Shown here in pieces: positions 1-5,452 of a stretch of DNA of 10,357 bases. Made by a program: the position numbers and the translations under genes. The notes beneath the pieces are model-generated. The model saw only the letters and a program-made list of their open reading frames with translations. It was not told the DNA's origin and ran no database searches. Source of the stretch: Acidobacteriota bacterium. GTDB taxonomy: Bacteria > Acidobacteriota > Vicinamibacteria > Vicinamibacterales > CAVVIG01. The DNA lies in the NCBI GenBank assembly GCA_003223775.1, contig QHWK01000225.1, positions 1 through 10,357 on the forward strand, in the 5' to 3' direction. Each line of letters opens with the position of its first letter. The stretch's first letter is position 1.

Positions 1-5
1 GGTCT

Positions 6-1469
6 CTACCGCGTAATGCCGATGAGCGGCCAGTAGAGCGGGACGAGCAGCAGCAGGATCAACGCCGTGACGACCGACAGCACGGCGCCCACCTTCATCA
101 TGTCGCGGTTGGTGAAATAGCCGTACGAATAGCCGACGACGAGCACCGCCGATTCGTACATGAAAATCTTCGGCCCCGCGCCGAAGGTCCAGATCATGCC
201 GAGCGTGAGCGGGTTCATCGCGTGCTCGCGCGCGTAGGCCATGAGGATCGGCAGCGACGTCGAGAGCATCGCGATCTCGTTGCCGATGACGATGTGATAG
301 GCGAACGCCGACCAGTACAGGATCATCGTCGACCAGATGCTGCCGGTGATGTGCGGCTTCATCCACTCGAAGAGCCCGCTCGTGACGATGTCGAGCGCCT
401 TGGTCTGCACGAGGACGTTGGTCAGGCCGACGGCCGCCGCGACGAAGAAGATCGGCAGGTAGTTCACCTTCCGCGCGTCCTCGGCGTCGAGCACGCCGAT
501 GCGCGGCGTCAGCGAGAGCAGGCCGATGCCGAGGCCGATCATCGGCGGCGGAATGTGGTGCACGAAGTCGGTCACCCACAGCCCGATCGCGACGAGCATC
601 AGGACGAGCGCCTTGATCTCGGCGCTCGACCAGCGGCCCATCGCCTTCAGCTGGCCGCGCAGGAACTCCGCGCCGCCAGGCAGCGCCGCGATCTCAGGCG
701 GATACATCCACAGCGCCAGCCGCCAGGCGACGATCATCACGAGGATGTCGCACGGCACGTAGGCGAGAAACCAGCGGCTCCAGAGCACGTCCACCTGGCC
801 GAAGCGCTCGATCGCGCCGCGCGCCGTGATCGACGACGCGCCCGCGATGAGCATCTTGTCGAAGATCGTCGCCTGGTAGACGAGGATCACGAACATCCCG
901 CGCGCGATGTTGCTCCGCCGATCGACGCCGAACGCTTCGATGAGCCCCATCGCGATCGCCGCCATGATGACGACGCGCGCGATGCCCGACGGCACGACGG
1001 CGGTGAGGAGAAAGTTCGAGACGATGAGGCCGAGCAGCAGGCGCGGGTAGCTGTAGCCGATCCGCTGCATGATGATGTAGGCGAGGCGGCGCGCCAGGCC
1101 CGACTTGCTGCCCATCAGCCCGAAGCAGATCGCGCCGAAGAGGAACCACGGCGTCGTGTCGGCGAAGCCCGAGAAGGCCGTCTCGAACCGCGCGACGCCG
1201 AGCATCCAGAAGAGGAAGCAGCCGAGAATCCCCGCGATGCCGTGGTCGAGCGCCTGCGTCATCCAGCAGGCGACCATGAACGCGGCGATCGCGAGCGCGG
1301 AGTGGGCGCGCGGCTCGATCCCGAGCGGCAGCAGCCGGAAGACGAGGGCCGCGAGCGCGAGCGCCGCGAGCAGGACGAGCGCGCGGGCGTCGGCCGCCGG
1401 CGTCGGCAACGGAGCGGCGGCGCGGGGAGGAGCCGCGTTCGCGTGGGTGGAGGCGGCCAACTGCGACAT
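6..1469 (-). CDS. DASS/SLC13-type anion symporter
   Basis: Integral membrane carrier of 487 residues, probably importing a di- or tricarboxylate or an aromatic acid with a cation. It shows about eleven strongly hydrophobic segments and the overall order of the divalent anion:Na+ symporter family. After a short polar N-terminus, the core holds a TPWFLFGAICFGLM-type helix and two hairpin-like regions, one around VVPSGIARVV and one around HIVIGNEIAMLSTSLPI. These lie where family members carry SNT motifs, but here they read SGI and GNE, so ion or substrate binding may differ. I chose the ATG at 1469. The open frame continues upstream to a TTG at 1520, but that codon abuts the operator-like site at 1519-1533 and would add a low-complexity Ala/Pro tail. 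The stop is TAG at 6-8. It is divergent from the GntR gene, with a 125-base gap that holds the operator. Substrate is inferred from context only. Confidence 0.85.
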   Translation of the reverse strand: MSQLAASTHANAAPPRAAAPLPTPAADARALVLLAALALAALVFRLLPLGIEPRAHSALAIAAFMVACWMTQALDHGIAGILGCFLFWMLGVARFETAFSGFADTTPWFLFGAICFGLMGSKSGLARRLAYIIMQRIGYSYPRLLLGLIVSNFLLTAVVPSGIARVVIMAAIAMGLIEAFGVDRRSNIARGMFVILVYQATIFDKMLIAGASSITARGAIERFGQVDVLWSRWFLAYVPCDILVMIVAWRLALWMYPPEIAALPGGAEFLRGQLKAMGRWSSAEIKALVLMLVAIGLWVTDFVHHIPPPMIGLGIGLLSLTPRIGVLDAEDARKVNYLPIFFVAAAVGLTNVLVQTKALDIVTSGLFEWMKPHITGSIWSTMILYWSAFAYHIVIGNEIAMLSTSLPILMAYAREHAMNPLTLGMIWTFGAGPKIFMYESAVLVVGYSYGYFTNRDMMKVGAVLSVVTALILLLLVPLYWPLIGITR

Positions 1470-1518
1470 GGCGGCTCGATCGGGCGCCGTAGTGTGGCAC
1501 GCGGCCGGCGGCGAAGGC

Positions 1519-1533
1519 AATGGTCCTACCTTT
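1519..1533. promoter_or_regulatory. FadR/GntR-type operator, site A
   Basis: The plus strand reads AATGGTCCTACCTTT, an imperfect dyad GGT-N3-ACC. The FadR subfamily of GntR regulators classically binds TGGT-N3-ACCA. The site lies between the divergent transporter and the GntR gene, 50 bases upstream of the transporter ATG and 62 upstream of the regulator ATG. That suits autoregulation together with control of the transporter. Thirteen of fifteen positions match site B (4099-4113), and thirteen of fifteen match site C (5424-5438, minus strand). Binding itself is inferred. Confidence 0.6.
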
Positions 1534-1557
1534 CCGCGCCGCGCGCGTGAAGTTTTG

Positions 1558-1586
1558 TTGACCGGCCCGGCGCCATCCCGGAGAAT
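1558..1586 (+). promoter_or_regulatory. Candidate sigma70 promoter of the GntR gene
   Basis: TTGACC (1558-1563) is followed after 17 bases by GAGAAT (1581-1586), matching the -35 and -10 consensus at 5 and 4 of 6 positions. The predicted transcript would start almost at the ATG (1595), giving a leaderless message. However, GGAG at 1580-1583 and AAGGG at 1587-1591 could equally be ribosome-binding sequence, which would place the real promoter further upstream. Confidence 0.25.
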
Positions 1587-1594
1587 AAGGGCCC

Positions 1595-2317
1595 ATGCCC
1601 GCTGCCGCGAGAGGTCAGGCCCGAGTCTCGGAGGCGATCGTCCACCGGATCAAGAAGCAGATCACGGAAGGCCGCCTGCTCGCCGGCCACAAGCTGCCGG
1701 CCGAGCGCGAGATGGCGCGCCAGTTCAAGACGAGCCGCGTCTCGGTGCGCGAAGCCTACCGATCGCTCGAGGAGGTCGGCGTCCTGCGGATCCGGCGCGG
1801 CGCCGACGGCGGCGCCTTCGTCCTGCAGCTCGATCACCAGCCCGTGCTGCGCTCGCTCGCGCTGGTGCTCGGCCTCGGCCGCACCTCGCATCGCGAGCTC
1901 ACCGAAGCGCGCATGCTGATCGAGCCGCCGATCGCGCGCCTCGCGGCGCTGCGCGCGCGCCGGGAGGACATCGTCCGCCTCCAGGGCGTCATCGCGCAGG
2001 AAAAGATCGAAGCCGCGCGCCGGACGGGCCCGTTCCGCCCGACGGCGTCGCGCTTCCACCGCACCGTCGCCGACTGCACCCGCAACCTGCCGCTCATCGT
2101 CCTGATGAACGCGCTCGCCGATCTCACGGCCGACGCGGCCGCGGTGCTCGACGTCTCGACGCGCGCGCGCCATCGCCTCAAGAACACGCTCTTCCACGAG
2201 CAGCTCTTCGAGGCGATCCGCAGCCATGACGGCGACGCCGCGTACGCCATCATGGCGAAGCACGTCGGCGACATCCAGCGCCGCGTTCGCCACAGCCTCG
2301 CGCGCCGCGGGCAGTAA
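1595..2317 (+). CDS. FadR-subfamily GntR transcriptional regulator (FCD domain)
   Basis: DNA-binding regulator of 240 residues, a usual length for the family. Residues about 10-76 form the GntR winged helix, with LPAEREMARQF, then the recognition helix SRVSVREAYRSLEEVG and the wing ending in GADGGAFV. Residues about 85-235 form the all-helical FCD ligand-binding domain: EARMLIEPPIARLAALRA, FHRTVAD, HEQLFEAI and MAKHV. The expected FCD metal-binding histidines are present (H155, H201, H223). The Asp normally four residues before the first His is Ala151, so metal binding may be altered. The ATG at 1595 has purine-rich sequence upstream (GGAG, AAGGG). It probably represses the cluster and itself through the three GGT-N3-ACC sites; the inducer is probably the imported acid or an intermediate (inference). 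The gene ends 35 bases from the convergent aldolase gene, with no clear terminator between. Confidence 0.92.
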   Translation: MPAAARGQARVSEAIVHRIKKQITEGRLLAGHKLPAEREMARQFKTSRVSVREAYRSLEEVGVLRIRRGADGGAFVLQLDHQPVLRSLALVLGLGRTSHRELTEARMLIEPPIARLAALRARREDIVRLQGVIAQEKIEAARRTGPFRPTASRFHRTVADCTRNLPLIVLMNALADLTADAAAVLDVSTRARHRLKNTLFHEQLFEAIRSHDGDAAYAIMAKHVGDIQRRVRHSLARRGQ

Positions 2318-2352
2318 GCGCGCGGTTTCAGAATCACGGCCGCCGCAATCAG

Positions 2353-3036
2353 TCAGAGCTTCGAGCGGTAGTGATCCCAGGTTTTCCGGAACAGGCTCGG
2401 CGTGCCGAGCCGCTCGCGGAACCACCGCTGCTCGGCGTCGCTGAACACGTACGGCGTGCCGATCTGCATGGCGAGGTACTGACGCGAGGCGTTCTCCTCG
2501 AGGTACGCCGACAGCGCGAAGCACTCGACGATGTTCGATCCGACGATGACGGCGCCGTGCGACTTCAAGAGCACCGCCGGCCCGCGGCCGAGCGCCGCCG
2601 CCACCTGCTCGCCCATCTCCCGCGTGCTCACCGAGAGCGGCGAATCGAACACCGCGACGCCCGCGAGCAGCGCGCCCTGTGCATAGACCACCTCGTAGCG
2701 CGCGCCGACCATCGTCAGCAGCGTCGACCAGCGCGGATGCGTGTGCATGATCGCGTGCACGTCGGCGCGCGCGCGGTAGATTTCCGCGTGCAGGTAGAAC
2801 TCCAGCGGCGGTCTGGCGCCGCCCTCGACGAGCGCGCCGTCGAAATCGACGGCGACGATGTCATCGGCGGCCAGCGTGCCGCGCGTGGAGGCGCCCGAGT
2901 TGATGTAGAAGGACCGATTGTCCCGCCGCGCGCTGCCGTGGCCGCTGTGATCGACGATCTCCGCGCGCGCGAGCATCCGCACCGCGTCGGCGAGCTGCTG
3001 TTTGATCTCGAGCGCGGCCGACGATCCTACTTCCAC
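2353..3036 (-). CDS. Class II aldolase/adducin-fold enzyme
   Basis: Cytoplasmic metal-dependent lyase of 227 residues. The class II aldolase (FucA/AraD/adducin) active-site set is complete: acidic residue E85 in HAEIYRARADV, metal histidines H98 and H100 in MHTHP, and H160 in LLKSHGAV. Members catalyse aldol cleavage, epimerisation or decarboxylation; the 3,4-dihydroxyphthalate decarboxylase of actinobacterial phthalate pathways is in this family. A decarboxylase role fits the neighbours but is inference. The start is set as GTG at 3036, where homology to the family N-terminus begins (LEIKQQLADAVRML). That GTG lies inside the last codons of the upstream dehydrogenase, a 10-base overlap that implies translational coupling and a shared transcript. 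No strong Shine-Dalgarno is seen before it. A paralogue lies at the right edge of the window (9962 onward). Confidence 0.88.
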   Translation of the reverse strand: MEVGSSAALEIKQQLADAVRMLARAEIVDHSGHGSARRDNRSFYINSGASTRGTLAADDIVAVDFDGALVEGGARPPLEFYLHAEIYRARADVHAIMHTHPRWSTLLTMVGARYEVVYAQGALLAGVAVFDSPLSVSTREMGEQVAAALGRGPAVLLKSHGAVIVGSNIVECFALSAYLEENASRQYLAMQIGTPYVFSDAEQRWFRERLGTPSLFRKTWDHYRSKL

Positions 3037-4139
3037 GGCATGACCGTGACGTGAATCGCGCCCGGCGCGCCTTCGCCGCCGACCGACTTGATCGCGTAGT
3101 CGACGTCGGCGAGGCCGAAGGTGTGCGTCATCATGAGATCGAGGGGGAACCGGTGCGACGCCAGCTGGCGCAGCGCGAGCTCGACGGCCCGGTACGAATG
3201 CCCGCGCGCGCTCTTGAGCGTGATCCCCTTGCGCGTCAGGCGGCCGATCGGAAAATTCGGGAACTCCTGGTTGCCCTCGCCCTGCACGACCATCGTGCCG
3301 CCGCGCCGCTTGAGCGCCTCGATGCCGACGAGCGTCGGCGCGGTGCCGGCGCCGACCGTGCAATCGATCGCGACGTCCACGCCGCGGCCGTTCGTGATCT
3401 CGAGAATGCGCGCGAGCGGCTCCTCGCGCTGCACGTCGATGACGTGATCGGCGCCGAACGCCGAGGCCACCTCGAGGCGGCGCGTGTCCTTCGACGTCCC
3501 GGTGACGATGACGAGATCGGCGCCGGCCTGCTTCGCCGCCATCAGGCAGCAGAGGCCCTGCTGCCCGGGTCCCTGAATGAGGACCGTCGATCCGTAGCCG
3601 ACCCCGCCGTCGATGAGCGTCCACTGGATCCCGTTCGACATCGGCGTGCCGAGCCCCGCATGCTCGGTCGACAGCCCCGCGGGCACCTTGTGCAGCACGG
3701 CGTTCAGCGGCAGATAGAGATAGTGGCTGAACCCGCCCCACAGCCCGGGCGCGATCGACATCGACGTATAGCCGTACCGGATCGCGTTCGCGTCGTAGAA
3801 CCACTCGGTGGCGGCGCAGTGCCGGTACTCGCCCATGTGGTCCCACTCGCAGTGGCCGCACGGGAGGTAGTGCTCGAGGAACACGAGATCGCCTTCCGCC
3901 AGCCCTTTGTGCGCCGCGAAGGTCTTTCCGACGCGGGCGAGATACCCGACGTTCTCGTGGCCCATCACGAGCGGACCGTTGCGCAGCGGCAGACGATACT
4001 GTGTGACGTCGGTGCCGCACACGCCCGCGACCGCCACCTTCATCAACGCGGCGTCGTCGGGAATCGGAGGCAGATCCAGCTCGCGGAGCTCGGTCGTCGA
4101 AGGTCCTACCTTTACGGCGGCCAGCACTTTTTCAGCCAT
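3027..4139 (-). CDS. Zinc-dependent MDR alcohol/diol dehydrogenase
   Basis: NAD(P)-dependent medium-chain dehydrogenase of 370 residues. The catalytic zinc region is visible as GVCGTD (C41) and GHEN (H61-E62). The structural zinc lobe runs PCGHCEWDHMGEYRHC, giving C94, C97, D100 and C108, so the usual third Cys is Asp. The Rossmann motif is GPGQQG at 190-195. The second strand ends in VTGTSKDTRR rather than in an acidic residue, which suggests NADP over NAD. The start is ATG at 4139; codons 9-13 carry operator-like site B. It is divergent from the decarboxylase gene (56-base gap) and shares a transcript with the class II aldolase downstream. In this setting it could oxidise a ring dihydrodiol or an alcohol side chain. 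The specific substrate cannot be read from the sequence. Confidence 0.9.
   Translation of the reverse strand: MAEKVLAAVKVGPSTTELRELDLPPIPDDAALMKVAVAGVCGTDVTQYRLPLRNGPLVMGHENVGYLARVGKTFAAHKGLAEGDLVFLEHYLPCGHCEWDHMGEYRHCAATEWFYDANAIRYGYTSMSIAPGLWGGFSHYLYLPLNAVLHKVPAGLSTEHAGLGTPMSNGIQWTLIDGGVGYGSTVLIQGPGQQGLCCLMAAKQAGADLVIVTGTSKDTRRLEVASAFGADHVIDVQREEPLARILEITNGRGVDVAIDCTVGAGTAPTLVGIEALKRRGGTMVVQGEGNQEFPNFPIGRLTRKGITLKSARGHSYRAVELALRQLASHRFPLDLMMTHTFGLADVDYAIKSVGGEGAPGAIHVTVMPWK
4099..4113. promoter_or_regulatory. FadR/GntR-type operator, site B, inside dehydrogenase codons 9-13
   Basis: The plus strand reads GAAGGTCCTACCTTT, sharing a 12-base block (4102-4113) with site A. It lies within the 5' end of the dehydrogenase coding sequence, roughly 40 bases downstream of the predicted transcription start, where a bound repressor could block elongation or promoter clearance. 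The codons there are GTA, AAG, GTA, GGA and CCT. Four of the five end in A or T, which is unusual in this GC-rich gene and suggests constraint on the DNA itself. Confidence 0.5.
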
Positions 4140-4155
4140 AGGCGGAAGCGGACTT

Positions 4156-4186
4156 AATATACCGTTCGGCTGGTCGTCGCCGTCAA
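4156..4186 (-). promoter_or_regulatory. Candidate promoter of the dehydrogenase-aldolase operon
   Basis: On the minus strand TTGACG (4186-4181) is followed after 19 bases by TATATT (4161-4156), each matching 5 of 6 consensus positions. Spacing is slightly long for sigma70. The predicted start near 4149 leaves a leader of about ten bases before the ATG at 4139. This AT-rich patch is one of few in the window and lies in the 56-base divergent gap, so it may also serve the plus-strand decarboxylase gene. Confidence 0.4.
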
Positions 4187-4195
4187 CTGCGCTGC

Positions 4196-5143
4196 ATGGC
4201 CCCGCTTCGACTCTCGCTCGCCTGTTCGGACTACGACCGCACGCGCGCGCTCGTCGACGGCCGCGTCCGGCCGGACGGCATCGAGCTCAACTGGCTCGCG
4301 CTGCCGGTGGAAGAGACGTTCTTCCGCATGCTGCGCCACCGCGAGTTCGACGTCGCCGAAATGTCGCTGTCGTCGTACGTCCTCTCGCTCTTCCAGGAGG
4401 CGCCGCCCTTCGTCGCGATCCCGATCTTTCCGTCGCGCGCGTTCCGCCATTCGGGCATCTACGTTCACGCGGGCAGCGGCATCAGGACGCCGCACGATCT
4501 CATCGGCAGGCGCGTCGGCTGCCCGGAGTTCCAGCTCACCGCCTGCGTGTGGATCCGCGGCACGCTCGCCGACGACCACGGCGTCGCCGTGCCGAGCGTC
4601 GCCTACGTCGTCGGCGGACAGGAGCAGCCGGGGCGGCCCGAGAAGCTGGCGCTCGATCTGCCGGCGTCGATTCGCGTCGAGCGCATCGGGCCCGGGGAGA
4701 CGCTCGCGTCGATGCTCGCGCGGGGAGCGATCGACGCGCTCTACACGCCGCGGACGCCGTCGACGTTTCTCGACGGCAGCGGCCGCGTCGTCCGCCTGTT
4801 CGAGGACTTCGCCGCCGTCGAGCGCGAGTACTTCCGGCGCAGCGGCATCTTTCCGATCATGCACGTCGTCGCGATCCGCCGCGACGTGTACGAGCGCGAT
4901 CGGTGGATCGCGCAGTCGCTGCAGAAGGCGTTCACCGCGGCGCAGCGCGAGACCTACGCGGCGCTCGCCGAAACCGCGGCGCCCGCGGCGATGCTGCCGT
5001 GGCTCACCGCGCACGTCGAGGAGACGCGCCGCGAGATGGGCGACGACTTCTGGCCCTACGGCCTCGATCGGAATCGGCACGCGCTCTCGACCTTCCTCCG
5101 CTACTCGCACGATCAAGGTCTTGCGAAGCGGCGGCTCGCGCCC
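4196..5143 (+). CDS. 4,5-dihydroxyphthalate decarboxylase-like protein (Pht5 family), no own stop
   Basis: About 316 residues align by pattern with the 4,5-dihydroxyphthalate decarboxylase family, which has the fold of periplasmic solute-binding proteins and removes a ring carboxylate. Signatures are the N-terminus LACSDYDRTRALVDGRV, then FRMLRHREFDVAEMSLSSY, RVGCPEFQLTACVWIRG, GGQEQPGRPEK, IDALYTPRTPSTF and the C-terminal DDFWPYGLDRNR and RYSHDQGLAKRRL. No signal peptide is seen, arguing for a cytoplasmic enzyme rather than a binding protein. The start ATG has no clear Shine-Dalgarno. The family normally ends about ten residues after RRL, but here the frame passes without a stop through the antisense of the ferredoxin gene and on into the oxygenase frame, ending only at 6739. 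The end given is where family resemblance stops, so the true C-terminus is unknown. It is likely broken, or a victim of a sequence error. Confidence 0.75.
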
Positions 5144-5395
5144 GTCCATGGGCGGCGGCCCGACGACCTCGCCCGTGCGGATGTTGAACCTGCCCTGGTG
5201 GAAGTTGCACTCGACGACGTCGCCCTCGACGAAGCCTTCCGAGAGCGATCCCGGACCGTGCGTGCACGCATCGTCGGTGACGCAGAACTCGCCGTCCAGG
5301 TTGTAGACCGCCAGCGTCAGAGGACCCGCTTCCACCTTCCGCACTTCGCCCGCGCCGACCTCCTCCACCTTGCACAGTTCAATCCGCGACGGCAT
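5110..5395 (-). CDS. Rieske [2Fe-2S] ferredoxin of a ring-hydroxylating oxygenase, no own stop
   Basis: Small electron carrier that passes electrons from the reductase to the oxygenase. From the ATG at 5395 it reads MPSRIELCK, with the cluster ligands C44-T-H46 and C63-NF-H66 in DDACTHGPGSLSEGF and VVECNFHQGRFNIRTGEVV, typical of bedA/nidA-type Rieske ferredoxins (about 105 residues). Family resemblance carries to roughly residue 90-96 (PLRKTLIV). The frame then has no stop until 4154, running antisense to the whole decarboxylase gene. Stops occur only in a shifted frame (TGA at 5115-5113, TAG at 5103-5101), so a one-base frame change would end the protein at about 94 residues. The left boundary given is therefore approximate. 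An upstream TTG at 5425 is in frame but overlaps operator site C, so the ATG is preferred. It is divergent from the oxygenase gene. Confidence 0.78.
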
Positions 5396-5407
5396 AATCC
5401 CGAGTTC

Positions 5408-5415
5408 AGTATACG
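5408..5415. promoter_or_regulatory. Candidate shared -10 region of ferredoxin and oxygenase promoters
   Basis: The palindrome GTATAC (5409-5414) yields TATACT on the minus strand (5413-5408, 5 of 6 to the -10 consensus) and TATACG on the plus strand (5410-5415, 4 of 6). For the minus strand the -35 position (5436-5431, TGGTCT) falls inside operator site C, and the message would start only a few bases before the ferredoxin ATG. For the plus strand no good -35 is seen, and site C would lie just downstream of the start point. Confidence 0.35.
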
Positions 5416-5423
5416 AGACGGTC

Positions 5424-5438
5424 AAAGGTCAGACCATT
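5424..5438. promoter_or_regulatory. FadR/GntR-type operator, site C
   Basis: The minus strand reads AATGGTCTGACCTTT. It contains the perfect dyad GGTC-T-GACC and differs from site A in only two central bases. It lies in the 57-base gap between the divergent ferredoxin and Rieske oxygenase genes, overlapping the expected -35 region of the ferredoxin promoter and lying just upstream of the oxygenase ribosome-binding site (GGTGAG, 5444-5449). One bound GntR dimer could control both directions. Confidence 0.6.
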
Positions 5439-5452
5439 CACGCGGTGAGACG

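Noticed and set aside
1..10. GGTCTCTACC at the left edge, a GGT-N4-ACC dyad
   Set aside because: The spacing is one base longer than in the three sites, the TTT flank is absent, it overlaps the transporter stop codon, and upstream context is missing.
1470..1520. Longer transporter starting at TTG 1520
   Set aside because: It would place the start codon against the operator and add an Ala/Pro/His-rich tail lacking family resemblance. The ATG at 1469 is more plausible.
222..1550. Long open frame antisense to the transporter, and similar ones at 3051-4157, 5438-6631 and 8398-10098
   Set aside because: They mirror real genes in GC-rich DNA, where TTA, CTA and TCA codons are rare. Their translations are Arg/Ala/Asp-rich with no domain pattern.
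2318..2352. Possible terminator between the convergent GntR and aldolase genes
   Set aside because: No stable inverted repeat followed by a T run is visible on either strand. The same is true of the six-base gap at 8341-8346.
3021..3032. Sequence GATCCTACTTCC resembling the operator core
   Set aside because: Only 8 of 12 positions match site A, the GGT half is broken, and it lies at an internal gene overlap rather than a promoter.
4196..5143. Reading the Pht5-like gene as an ABC transporter solute-binding protein
   Set aside because: The fold is shared, but there is no signal peptide or lipobox, no permease or ATPase gene nearby, and the motifs match the decarboxylase branch.
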